From positions 62,001 through 126,000 of the forward strand of contig JAATFV010000090.1 in NCBI GenBank assembly GCA_015655015.1: a DNA stretch of 64,000 nucleotides, written 5' to 3'. Under the pieces are notes generated by a model. The model had not been told where the DNA came from. It did not search any database and saw only the letters and a list, made by a program, of their open reading frames with translations. Shown piece by piece: positions 37,301 to 44,313 of the stretch. The first letter of the stretch is position 1. Each line of letters starts with the position of its first letter. The DNA is from Chitinophagales bacterium (GTDB lineage: Bacteria > Bacteroidota > Bacteroidia > Chitinophagales > Chitinophagaceae). The position numbers were made by a program, and so were the translations under genes.

Positions 37301-37858
37301 CGACTCCTGTAAAACGAATAAACCCCGGGCATCTGTCTGCGTTCCTCTTGCAGAACCTTTCACCATGACGGACGCACCTGAAAGAGGTCTGCCGAGGGAG
37401 TCAACGACGATCCCGCGGATCTCATCAGGAGGAGCAGGTATCGGGGCAGCCTGGACGTTCGGGGATGGGCTTGGCTTCTCCGGCCTTTCTCTTTCTTTCA
37501 CGACAATGGTCTTTCCCAATACGATATAGGTAAAAGGCTGGTCATGAAAACATTTCTCCAGTACGTCCTGCAAGCTCCCGCTCTTTATATCGATGGTGAC
37601 GGTCCTGCCGTTTTGAAGCATGCTTTCATTAAAAAAGAACTGGTAGCCGCTCTGTTTCTTAATCTGTTCGAATACCGCCGGCAACGGGGCATTCTTCATG
37701 GAAAGGGTGAAGGTCTGGGCCCGTCCTTCAGCGCTGGTTTGCAGACAGGCGGCAAACAGGAAAATTGCCATCCACTTCATAATCAAGATAGTTTTGGTAG
37801 GTAGTACCTTTTGCCGTGGGGGTACGGGCAAAAGTTCTCCATTAGCAGTTAAATGCAT
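34340..37858 (-). CDS. SusC/RagA-family TonB-dependent transporter with STN domain (module C)
   Basis: A 1172-residue transporter: 27-residue leader ending TKTILIMK, signal peptide (MKWMAIFLFAACLQTSA), STN domain (about 50-125, APLPAVFEQIKKQSGYQFFF), carboxypeptidase-like domain (about 148-220, IRGIVVDSLGRPLSGASVMV), plug (about 228-400; VQIIAYGTTTQRYNVGSV, ALQGRVPGLVV, VLKDADATSIYGSQGSNG) and a barrel ending in FVAGINLNF. Signals through the FecR encoded upstream. The TlpA gene in the operon and absence of any hydrolase resemble module B; cargo unknown. Confidence 0.95.
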   Translation of the reverse strand: MHLTANGELLPVPPRQKVLPTKTILIMKWMAIFLFAACLQTSAEGRAQTFTLSMKNAPLPAVFEQIKKQSGYQFFFNESMLQNGRTVTIDIKSGSLQDVLEKCFHDQPFTYIVLGKTIVVKERERPEKPSPSPNVQAAPIPAPPDEIRGIVVDSLGRPLSGASVMVKGSARGTQTDARGLFVLQESGEKVTLLISYSGYESREYTWQKSSGNNLLNIRLRLSSDPLDQVQIIAYGTTTQRYNVGSVSTVTAKDIEQQPVTNPLEALQGRVPGLVVNVTNGAPGAMVTTQVRGQNTLMPALTTNLLSAYNQPLFIIDGVPFAPPASANYAALGTIGSLAMGANPGLTTANYYGGMSPLNSINPLDIESISVLKDADATSIYGSQGSNGVILITTKRGKSGKTQFNLSVNSGPTRDTRIVKMMNTPQYLAMRNEALRNDGLTPSIAHLDYDLLLFDTTKNTNWYNQFFGGTAAHTDVHASVSGGTQNTNFLLSGGLTHTGYNFPGGFADQRLSLHSSFSHKSLDQRFSLDFGTDYSYDQNNSTGSNSLQSILALPPDFPDFRDANGNLLWSYKGVRYASMGLYGSGIPNPYAFLKQTSNYQVYDVLTHALMSYQIGFGLKFIVAGGYNRVDNQGYGTYPMAATDPAAKSLGSASRSSQTSQMLNLDPQLNFTQKIANGQLTAVVGGSYKKSLTSGSTVSGSGYTSDAVLGSIAAAPNRQVYDNFSEYKYVAGFARLNYIWDRKYIVDFTGNRNGSSNFGPGNRFGNFGSAGAGWIFTEESFAKNVLPVLSFGKLSASYGTSGSDGVSSYQYQPNWSASTNYGSFAYQGFTGFYPKNLYNPNYSWASTKKFNGQLELGFLHDRIYVDVQRYVDRSSNQLAQFPLPLQTGFTSITQNAPYTVQNSGWELTLRTRNVDTKNFKWTSTFNIAWNRNKLVAFPGLATSVYKSLYAVGKSISARPVVDYAGVNDTTGSFQFRNAKGQLTYTPNSTPSYNNLGGDATKMADLQPSFTGGFNNDLSYKGFHLTLFFQFAKQTGLNYLFSVYSSSTYAPPGGALTNVPTALLGRWQKPGDKSDIQRFTTGNGADRTPVTAAAYFVNSSGDYADASYIRLKTAALSYSLPADWIKKMRLQGCMVYMNVQNLFTITGYKVGDPETQNLYNIPPQRTFVAGINLNF

Positions 37859-37967
37859 ACTTTTGGTTAGTTTGGGTTAAACAATAAACAGTCTCTCCGG
37901 ACTATATTTAATTTGGGGAACCCGAACGCCGCCGCTCCGGTATCTCACACCGGGGCGGTTTTGTTTA
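37858..37967 (+). ncRNA. Candidate antisense RNA over the susC leader, module C
   Basis: Exact plus-strand TAnnTTTG box (TACTTTTG, 37858-37865) overlapping the susC start codon, followed by a 10-base stem (37932-37941 with 37949-37958, loop of 7) and TTTTGTTT. A transcript from about 37872 would be about 95 bases. T37936-G37954 is a wobble pair only on the plus-strand RNA and an A-C mismatch on the minus strand. About 47 of 63 aligned columns around the box match the same region of module B. Confidence 0.4.
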
Positions 37968-38040
37968 AGCTCCGTTTTCCAGCCGATAGGCTCGGTTTCT
38001 TTATAGCAATGGCTTCTGACTCTTTTGCATCGATAAGGTT

Positions 38041-39183
38041 TCAGGGCAGCACCGTCAATCGTTGGCCTTCCAGCCTGAAATGTACATTAGCATATTGGAG
38101 AATGGTCAGGAGTTCGGTCAGGGTTGAAGTCCGGGGAAGATCGCCCGTAAACAGATCGGTAGTCTTCGGTCCTTCATAAACGACTTCTACGTCATACCAT
38201 CTTTCCACCTGCCTGAGAACGGTAGCGATATCCATTTTCCTGAAATGAAACTGTCCGTTCTTCCAGGCCACTTCTCCCTCGGCATCCGCATCATCCACTA
38301 CGCGGATGGCGCCGGCTGCATCGACGCGGGATTGCTGGCCGGGCCGTAGTGTGACCTGGTGGTTGATACGAATGGCGCCGTCGAGCAGCGTGGTCCTGGT
38401 ATTGTCCTCATCGACATACCCATTGAGGTCGAATGCCGTGCCCAGCACTTCGACATTAGTGTTGTTCACGCTGACGTGAAATGGCCTGGCGGCATCCGCG
38501 GCCACTTCGAAATACCCTTCTCCGCTAAGCTCCACCCGCCGTTCGCCGGCAGCAAAGATTACGGGGAAGCGGAGGCTTGAAGCGGAATTGAGCCAGACCT
38601 TCGTTCCGTCGGATAAAGTCACGGGATATTGCTGGCCTTTCCGGGTAGTCAGCGTATTATACAATAAACTCTTCTCTCCATCGGCCGAAGGATGGTAGAG
38701 CAGGACGCCATCCGCATTCGTCACGCTTGCAGCTCCCTGCCGGGCCAGTAGACCAACAGCCGCACTGTCCAGCGTCACCTGTCTGCCATCGGCAAGCGTC
38801 AATACGGCTTTGCTGACCCCTGGCAGCACGTCGTTTTTAAAGCCCGGCGCCTGCACCTTAGCCAATGGCCATGAACTCTTCCGGGTAGACGTATAATAAA
38901 TATACCCGACTCCCGCCAGCAATACCAGTACGGCGGCCGCCGCCGTCAGCCGGATCAGGCGGATACGTCCTTTCCCGACAGCAGGCATCTGGCGCCGAAT
39001 GCTGTCCAGCATACGTTTCCGGTGCTCCTCCTGGTCCCGGGCAAAGGAATAAGGCAGGTCCAGCGGGTTATCATCCAACTGGTTGTACCAGACAGCATAC
39101 TCCTTTGCCTCCTGGTCGGTGATGGTGCCATTCATCCATTTGCGGGCAAGCTCTTCATAACGTTCTTGATCGGTTGGCGTCAT
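38041..39183 (-). CDS. FecR-family anti-sigma factor (module C)
   Basis: A 380-residue regulator with a cytoplasmic N-terminus (EELARKWMNGTITDQEAKEY), a transmembrane helix at about 75-95 (LTAAAAVLVLLAGVGYIYY), the Bacteroidota-type insert (KAVLTLADGRQVTLDSAA), the FecR domain (TTRKGQQYPVTLSDGTKVWL, LSGEGYFEVAADAARPFHV, VLGTAFDLNGY) and a C-terminal DUF4974 region (ATVLRQVERWYDVEVVYEG). It directly follows the module C sigma gene and should transmit the SusC signal to it. Confidence 0.95.
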   Translation of the reverse strand: MTPTDQERYEELARKWMNGTITDQEAKEYAVWYNQLDDNPLDLPYSFARDQEEHRKRMLDSIRRQMPAVGKGRIRLIRLTAAAAVLVLLAGVGYIYYTSTRKSSWPLAKVQAPGFKNDVLPGVSKAVLTLADGRQVTLDSAAVGLLARQGAASVTNADGVLLYHPSADGEKSLLYNTLTTRKGQQYPVTLSDGTKVWLNSASSLRFPVIFAAGERRVELSGEGYFEVAADAARPFHVSVNNTNVEVLGTAFDLNGYVDEDNTRTTLLDGAIRINHQVTLRPGQQSRVDAAGAIRVVDDADAEGEVAWKNGQFHFRKMDIATVLRQVERWYDVEVVYEGPKTTDLFTGDLPRTSTLTELLTILQYANVHFRLEGQRLTVLP

Positions 39184-39249
39184 AAATAAAGTCCTTACAA
39201 TGGATAAGTCAATCGAAAAGGAATTTTCAATGAATGGGAATGAAAAAAA

Positions 39250-39813
39250 TCAGAAAAAAAGAATAAAAAAGTCTCCGAGGCCCGCGCGGAGAGATTTCCG
39301 GGCTCTTGCCAGGTGGGTGGCGACGGTATTTTCGGAAACCATCATCTGTTCGGCAATCTCGCGCTGGCTAAACCCTTCTTCCCTGAGCCGGTAGGCAAGC
39401 CGGCATTTATCCGGCAGTTCGGCCACGAGAGCCTCAAGCCGGCCGCGGAGCTCTTCGAAAGACAGCCATAACTCCGGAGAGTCATCCGAATGGGGTAAAT
39501 GCCGGTTGGCATATTGGGCATAAGTAGAGGCCCGGTTCCGTTTAGCCTGCCAGTTAATGAACCGGTATTTTAGCGCCACGGCCAGGTAATGGCGGAGCAG
39601 GCCCCGGATCTGGAGCTGTTCGCGCCGACGCCACAGGTCGAGGAACACTTCCTGCACAAGCCCCTCGGCCTCGTATGGGTCTTGTGTTTTTTTACCGGCA
39701 ATGTAGAAGAGCGGCTGCCAGTAGCGATTGTATATTTCAGTAAAAGCCCCTTCATCGCTGTGTAACAGCAACGTCACTAATTCCTCGTCGGTATACGTTG
39801 CAAAAGGGGTCAT
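39250..39813 (-). CDS. ECF RNA polymerase sigma factor (module C)
   Basis: A 187-residue FecI-type sigma factor: region 2 (AFTEIYNRYWQPLFYIAG, EAEGLVQEVFLDLWRRR, YLAVALKYRFINWQAKR) and region 4 (LPDKCRLAYRLREEGFSQREIAEQMMVSENTVATHLARARK). Reads into the module C FecR, 66 bases downstream. Expected to activate the SusC-SusD-TlpA operon. Confidence 0.95.
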   Translation of the reverse strand: MTPFATYTDEELVTLLLHSDEGAFTEIYNRYWQPLFYIAGKKTQDPYEAEGLVQEVFLDLWRRREQLQIRGLLRHYLAVALKYRFINWQAKRNRASTYAQYANRHLPHSDDSPELWLSFEELRGRLEALVAELPDKCRLAYRLREEGFSQREIAEQMMVSENTVATHLARARKSLRAGLGDFFILFF

Positions 39814-39947
39814 TGAGCCATAACCAGTTAGTTGATCTGTTAAAAATACAAAAAATATTTATACTGAGCGGGGGCGGCCATTCCGTTTGTATGATAATAC
39901 CCTTTCAGCCGGAAATAAACAGTCTGCGGGGTGATCAGCGGAGACCT

Positions 39948-39955
39948 TAACTTTG
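39948..39955 (+). promoter_or_regulatory. TAnnTTTG box touching the AraC start codon
   Basis: TAACTTTG, an exact -7 consensus, ends 4 bases before ATG 39960. If used, transcription would begin at or just after that ATG, so either the mRNA is leaderless or translation starts at a later Met. No good -33 box was seen. Confidence 0.3.
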
Positions 39956-39959
39956 CCAT

Positions 39960-40853
39960 ATGTATTATTCTGATACCGAAACCATCATTCCGAAATATGC
40001 GCTTGAGCCGGATCCGGCCACCGGTAATAAGTTATTCAGGATGAATAAGGTTGACTGCAAGATGAACTCGATGCAGACGGATTTTCTGGCGCCCCATCGT
40101 AAGGATTATTATTTTTTAGTGCTGGTCAGACAAGGCAGCAGCCGGCATTGGATAGACATGACACCCTATACCTTAAAGCAGGACACCTTCTACTTTACCG
40201 TGCCTCACCAAATACATTTAAAGGAAGAGGCGGAGCCGCTTTCAGGCATGATCATCGCGTTTACTGCGGAATTTTTAGCGCTGGAAGGGAATAGCTTTTT
40301 GAAGTTATTACCTATTATACAAAATCCGCACAACGGACACGAGCTTAGCTTAAGCAAAGAGGATATTATCTTTTTAGAAGATACCCTTGATAAGATCTAT
40401 GCGGAATATCATACAAAGAATAATTGGCAGCATGGCATGTTAATGGCTTATATGCACGTATTGCTTATTTATTTAAGCAGGCTGTATACAGAACAGTTCA
40501 GCAATAAGAAACCAGCGCCTGACAGGGAATTGTTAAAAAAGTATCTATCCAGAATTGAAGAGTCATATACAGAGCTGCACGAGGTCGCCGGTTATGCCGA
40601 TATGCTGAATATCTCCGCCGGGCACCTGGGCGAACTGGTCAAACAACAGAGCGGCAAACCGGCCATTGCCCATATTCATGAGCGGCTGATCCTCGAAGCC
40701 AAACGCCTGCTTTTTCATACGGAACAACCGGTCAAGGAGATCACTTTTCAGCTGGGCTTTAAGGATACTTCTTACTTTAACCGGTTCTTCAAACGCATTA
40801 CAGGACATACTCCGGTTGAGTACAGGCTGTCCAGCCGGGAAATGTACCATTGA
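39960..40853 (+). CDS. AraC-family transcriptional regulator
   Basis: A 297-residue regulator. The N-terminal 180 residues look like a cupin-type sensing domain (HRKDYYFLVLVRQGSSRHWID, DTFYFTVPHQIH). The last 100 residues are the double helix-turn-helix (YADMLNISAGHLGELVKQQSG, and the second with PVKEITFQLGFKDTSYFNRFFKRITGHTP). This sub-type commonly controls an adjacent oxidoreductase gene. It is 72 bases upstream of a short-chain dehydrogenase in the same direction, which has its own promoter box, so that gene is the likely target. Confidence 0.93.
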   Translation: MYYSDTETIIPKYALEPDPATGNKLFRMNKVDCKMNSMQTDFLAPHRKDYYFLVLVRQGSSRHWIDMTPYTLKQDTFYFTVPHQIHLKEEAEPLSGMIIAFTAEFLALEGNSFLKLLPIIQNPHNGHELSLSKEDIIFLEDTLDKIYAEYHTKNNWQHGMLMAYMHVLLIYLSRLYTEQFSNKKPAPDRELLKKYLSRIEESYTELHEVAGYADMLNISAGHLGELVKQQSGKPAIAHIHERLILEAKRLLFHTEQPVKEITFQLGFKDTSYFNRFFKRITGHTPVEYRLSSREMYH

Positions 40854-40870
40854 AACCATTGAGAGTGCCC

Positions 40871-40899
40871 TTGCCGTCCTGCCAATGGCTATACCTTTG
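40871..40899 (+). promoter_or_regulatory. Promoter of the short-chain dehydrogenase gene
   Basis: TTG at 40871-40873, 18-base spacer, exact TAnnTTTG box TACCTTTG at 40892-40899. Transcription would start about 20 bases before ATG 40926. This excludes the upstream in-frame start at 40902, which would lie at the box. Confidence 0.6.
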
Positions 40900-40925
40900 C
40901 ATTGTACTTAAAAATACATACAACA

Positions 40926-41651
40926 ATGAAAAAGGTACTGATAACGGGAGCCAACAAAAGCATCGGCTTTGAATCCGCACGACAATTACTGGGAAAGGGG
41001 TACTTTGTATACCTCGGCAGCCGCGATTTACAGAATGGCAAAGATGCTGTGGCAAAACTTAAAGGGGAAGGTTTTGAAAACGTCAGGCCTGTACAGATCG
41101 ATGTAAGCGACCCTGCGTCCGTTTCAGCAGCCAGGCAGCAAATAGATTCTCTTGACGTACTGATTAACAATGCAGGCATTAGCGGCGGTTTTCCTCAAAG
41201 CACCGCTGATCTCGATCTTGATGGTATCCGGAAAGTGTTCGACACCAATTTTTTCGGGGCTATCAACGTCACACAGACTTTTCTCGATCTGTTGAAAAAA
41301 TCGGATGAGCCAAGGATCGTAAATGTCACATCGGGCCTGGCATCGCTTACCATGCACAGCGATCCTTCATCGAAGTTTTACAATATTAAAAGTGCGGCGT
41401 ACGGCCCTTCCAAAACCGCGCTGAACGCTTATACCGTCGTTTTAGCTTATGAGCTGAAAGACACTGCCTTTAAAATAAATGCGGTCGATCCGGGTTATAC
41501 CGCTACTGATTTCAACCATCATAGCGGCCCCGGGACCGTTGAGAATGCGGCAAAGATCATCGTGAAATATGCGATCACCGGTGCTGACGGCCCTAACGGA
41601 AAATTCTTTAGCAACGATGTTGACGGCGATAGCGACGAATGTCCATGGTAA
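40926..41651 (+). CDS. Short-chain dehydrogenase/reductase (SDR)
   Basis: A 241-residue classical SDR: cofactor motif TGANKSIGFESA at residues about 8-19, NNAG near 80, catalytic Tyr and Lys in YGPSKTALNAY, and the DPGYTATDFN loop after the active site. NAD(P)-dependent reduction of a carbonyl compound in the cytoplasm; the substrate cannot be read. ATG 40926 is the start supported by the promoter position and the family N-terminus (MKKVLITG). It lies directly after the AraC regulator gene. Confidence 0.92.
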   Translation: MKKVLITGANKSIGFESARQLLGKGYFVYLGSRDLQNGKDAVAKLKGEGFENVRPVQIDVSDPASVSAARQQIDSLDVLINNAGISGGFPQSTADLDLDGIRKVFDTNFFGAINVTQTFLDLLKKSDEPRIVNVTSGLASLTMHSDPSSKFYNIKSAAYGPSKTALNAYTVVLAYELKDTAFKINAVDPGYTATDFNHHSGPGTVENAAKIIVKYAITGADGPNGKFFSNDVDGDSDECPW

Positions 41652-41665
41652 GGTTATAACCGGAT

Positions 41666-41707
41666 TTTTTGTTTCCCGCCAGGCCGCCGCCTGAGGGGAA
41701 ACAAAAA
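41666..41707. terminator. Bidirectional terminator between convergent genes
   Basis: A 12-base outer stem (41666-41677 with 41696-41707; TTTTTGTTTCCC / GGGAAACAAAAA) enclosing a small GC stem. The T run is on the left on one strand and on the right on the other, so it can serve both the SDR gene and the opposing 87-residue ORF. Confidence 0.7.
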
Positions 41708-41971
41708 TTATTTAATGGTTTTATAGGTGTGGAACCCGGTAAGATCAAAATCGACTTCCAGTCGGATCAATACGTTCCTGTCAGCCGTGAGCATGACCTT
41801 TTTCCTGTCATAACCCGTCATCAGGCAGGGTAAGGAGGGTTCGCCGGCCTTTACATTTGTGTTCTTCCATACTCCTCCTTCACCCACAGGTTTTCCCAAT
41901 TTCCATAGATCATCTATGGCTCCAAACCATAGTCCTCCTGCATCATTTCCAAAATAATGCCCGTGTTCCAT
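41708..41971 (-). CDS. Short unidentified ORF, probably a fragment of a larger protein
   Basis: An 87-residue ORF (MEHGHYFGNDAGGLWFGAIDD...). It has no signal peptide and no clear start of a domain; the composition (GGLWFGAIDDLWKLGKP, CLMTGYDRKKVMLTAD, IRLEVDFDLTGFHTYKTIK) looks like beta strands from the interior of a larger secreted Bacteroidota protein. It begins 10 bases after the stop of the ORF6N gene. I think it is a remnant cut at both ends, but it could be expressed. No function is assigned. Confidence 0.4.
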   Translation of the reverse strand: MEHGHYFGNDAGGLWFGAIDDLWKLGKPVGEGGVWKNTNVKAGEPSLPCLMTGYDRKKVMLTADRNVLIRLEVDFDLTGFHTYKTIK

Positions 41972-41981
41972 GATGGCCTTT

Positions 41982-42578
41982 CTACTTTTTAAACCCTATT
42001 CTATCCCGGTCATCCCATTTTCGCTGGGCGGCCTTTTCATCCAGCAAGTTTTCCATTGCGTCGTAAATATGGTTTAATTGCGTATCGTGTTCCCCCAATC
42101 TCTCCTTGATTTCCTTCAGCTGTTCCTTTAAATCATTCTGCCTGAATACAATTCGCCGTATTTCCACAAAAGCTCTCATGATGGCAATGTTCATGTTAAT
42201 TGCCTTATCTGAATTCAGGATCCCACTTAACATGGCGACCCCCTGCTCAGTAAAAACATGGGGTAAATACCTTGTTCCTCCCCAATTTTTTGAGGTTTCA
42301 TTCTGCAACCTCAAATTCTTATCTACACTTGAGGTTTCATTTTGAAACCTCAAAGAATTTCCCTTTTCTAAGGTTTCATTTTGAAACCTTAGACCGTCAA
42401 ATTCTTCTTTGGTAAGCTGGAACATAAAATCGGCCGGGAATCGCTTCATATTTCGTTTCACCGCCAGGTTCAGGGCCTTAGTCTCCGTCTCATACAGGCC
42501 TGCCAGATCCTTATCCAACATTACCCTTTCCCCCCTTATTTCATATATCCGGTTTTGGATGCTTTGAATTATTTGCAT
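41982..42578 (-). CDS. ORF6N-domain DNA-binding protein with internal 13-residue repeats
   Basis: A 198-residue protein. Residues 1-60 are an ORF6N domain (IQNRIYEIRGERVMLDKDLAGLYETETKALNLAVKRN, FPADFMFQLTKEEFD), a putative DNA-binding domain found in phage antirepressors and many free-standing bacterial genes. Between residues about 62 and 100 there are three 13-residue repeats beginning LR[FL]QNET, then the conserved tail (RYLPHVFTEQGVAMLSGIL, AIMRAFVEIRR) and a coiled-coil end (LKEQLKEIKERLGEHDTQLNHIYDAM). The gene is more A/T-rich than its surroundings, consistent with horizontal arrival. Role unknown; possibly a regulator from a mobile element. Confidence 0.88.
   Translation of the reverse strand: MQIIQSIQNRIYEIRGERVMLDKDLAGLYETETKALNLAVKRNMKRFPADFMFQLTKEEFDGLRFQNETLEKGNSLRFQNETSSVDKNLRLQNETSKNWGGTRYLPHVFTEQGVAMLSGILNSDKAINMNIAIMRAFVEIRRIVFRQNDLKEQLKEIKERLGEHDTQLNHIYDAMENLLDEKAAQRKWDDRDRIGFKK
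42291..42391. repeat. Three palindromic repeats at 39-bp spacing inside the ORF6N gene
   Basis: Palindromes of about 21-23 bases at 42292-42312 (imperfect), 42330-42352 (AGGTTTCA TTT TGAAACCT core with matching flanks) and 42369-42391. The period is exactly 39 bases, so each adds 13 codons and encodes LRFQNET plus six variable residues. The palindrome would form hairpins in DNA or mRNA. Confidence 0.85.
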
Positions 42579-42662
42579 ATAAAACTAAATTTATTAGCAC
42601 TAAGCTAATTCTTCCCGATTGTTTAAAAAAAAGAAAAAAGACGCAGGAAATTGGCAGGATAC

Positions 42663-43076
42663 TTATCGTCCATGCCTCGGGAAAAAAACGGCGAAGGAGA
42701 TGAGCGCTAAATAAGGGATAAGTATAACGCTAAGGGAAATGAACAAATGTCGCTTCCTCCTGGGATTTTTATTTGATAACTCTTCATATTGCCCGAAAAT
42801 TTTCAGGTCGCGATGTTTGACAATAAAAATGTAGTTGAAGAGAACAGCCGTCAGCATATAAATAGAAATGGCAAAAAAAGTGGACTGCACGGAGGAAGAA
42901 AACCAGGCATGTTTTATTATATGCAGATACAACGCTTCCACCAATAGTATCCATCCCCCTAAACCGAGCGAGAATAAATACATAGCTTGAATGCGAACGG
43001 TGAAACTTTGCCTGTACTGGCTTATCCTGTAGAAATAGTTATAGATATTGAAATAGAGGTAATCTATGTGTTTCAT
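42663..43076 (-). CDS. Small membrane protein of unknown function
   Basis: A 137-residue protein with three predicted membrane helices (about 30-52 MYLFSLGLGGWILLVEALYL; 62-86 STFFAISIYMLTAVLFNYIF; 111-132 LFISLSVILIPYLALISFAVF) separated by basic loops (KNPRRKRHLF). No family recognised. A/T-rich like the neighbouring ORF6N gene and separated from it by 84 bases, so both may have come together. Confidence 0.65.
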   Translation of the reverse strand: MKHIDYLYFNIYNYFYRISQYRQSFTVRIQAMYLFSLGLGGWILLVEALYLHIIKHAWFSSSVQSTFFAISIYMLTAVLFNYIFIVKHRDLKIFGQYEELSNKNPRRKRHLFISLSVILIPYLALISFAVFFPRHGR

Positions 43077-43274
43077 AGAGTCGTTTTCAGGGTTAGGGCG
43101 GCGAGATGCCGGATTATGATCCTATTATTAACGCTTTTTAAGAGAAAATCGTACAGGCAAAATCGAGAAAATAACTAATGAATTGACTTACAAATGCTTG
43201 AAAAAATATTTTTTATCCTATATATCTGAATAAATAGGAAAAAAGAATTGCCACCGGAATATTATCTTTAAGGC

Positions 43275-44216
43275 ATGACCCGTTCCTTAACCATTACTTC
43301 CAACCGGATTCTACAAAGAACTCCCGTCTTTTTCTTATTGGCTTTCTTTGCTTCTTTAGTTCTCCCCGGTTTAGTCGCGGCGCAGATCCCCTCCCGTCTG
43401 CCCAATACTTATGTAAATGATTTCGCAGGCATATTGGCCAAAGAGGATGTCGCGGACCTGAACCGACAGATCGACTCCATCGAAAAAGCATATACTGTAG
43501 AGATCGCCATTGTCCTTGTAAAAAAATTACCAGCCGACATGGAGATAGAAGACTTCGCCAGGGGTGTGGGAAGAGAATGGCATATCGGTACCGACAGGAA
43601 AGGGCTGGTGTATGTAGCCAGCATAAGTCAGAAAAAACAAAGAATGGAAGTGGCCGCCAATCTTGAGGGGATCCTTACGGATATCATAACCCATGAGATC
43701 ATGGATCATTCGAAGCCCTTTATGAAGAGAATGGACTATGCCGGGGCCTTCCGGAATATGGTTGCCGAAATAGATACAAGGCTGAAGACGGCACAGGCGG
43801 GGACGGATCAGCAATCGACTGGGACAGATGAGCAGCGAATGCAAGCCGGGACGGATGAGCAGCCTGTGCAGGCCGGGCAGGCGCAACGAGGCAGTGCGGT
43901 ACCGGTTCAGACAACAGAGGAAGGGCATTCAACGTTTTACCGGTTCATTCCCACGCCGTCTATATTTACCGTCCTGGTTATTTTCCTGATGTTCATGATC
44001 GCTTTGGTGGTCAGGATAATAAGATCGGTGCGGCGTAATGGGGTTTTTTCCGGCAGCAGCGGTTATTATAACAACTCCGATCCCGGATTGTCTTTTAGCA
44101 GTCCGGCTAATTCTGACAGCTTTAGCACCTCCGACAGCAGTGACGCGGGCAGCAGCGACAGCAGCTCTTCCTCCGATTCCGGGTTTGACGGCGGCGGCTC
44201 GTCCAGTGACTGGTAA
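43275..44216 (+). CDS. TPM-domain membrane protein (YgcG-like)
   Basis: A 313-residue protein: signal peptide (FFLLAFFASLVLPGLVAAQ), TPM domain at about residues 42-175 (NTYVNDFAGILAKEDVADL, TVEIAIVLVKKLP, FARGVGREWHIG), a Gln/Thr-rich linker containing short repeats (GTDEQ, AGTDEQPVQAG), a transmembrane helix at about 234-252 (FTVLVIFLMFMIALVVRII) and a Ser/Asp/Gly-rich tail ending SSSDW. This order is that of the YgcG-like family, anchored in the membrane with TPM outside; some TPM proteins aid photosystem repair or have phosphatase activity, but the bacterial role is unclear. It is followed by a hairpin terminator. Confidence 0.85.
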   Translation: MTRSLTITSNRILQRTPVFFLLAFFASLVLPGLVAAQIPSRLPNTYVNDFAGILAKEDVADLNRQIDSIEKAYTVEIAIVLVKKLPADMEIEDFARGVGREWHIGTDRKGLVYVASISQKKQRMEVAANLEGILTDIITHEIMDHSKPFMKRMDYAGAFRNMVAEIDTRLKTAQAGTDQQSTGTDEQRMQAGTDEQPVQAGQAQRGSAVPVQTTEEGHSTFYRFIPTPSIFTVLVIFLMFMIALVVRIIRSVRRNGVFSGSSGYYNNSDPGLSFSSPANSDSFSTSDSSDAGSSDSSSSSDSGFDGGGSSSDW

Positions 44217-44271
44217 GTTATTCAATATCGCACGAAACGGGTCGGGTCTCTTCCGCCGGCCTCCATGATAA

Positions 44272-44299
44272 AGCCCGGACCGTCCGCCCGGGCTCTTTT
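44272..44299 (+). terminator. Terminator after the TPM-domain gene
   Basis: Stem AGCCCGG / CCGGGCT (44272-44278 with 44288-44294) followed by CTTTTG, 56 bases after the stop codon. Confidence 0.65.
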
Positions 44300-44313
44300 G
44301 CAGTGTATAAGGG

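Noticed and set aside
43201-43216. A/T palindrome (A-run, TA, T-run) upstream of the TPM-domain gene as a terminator or operator
   Set aside because: It is pure A/T in an A/T-rich spacer and has no GC stem; probably just composition.
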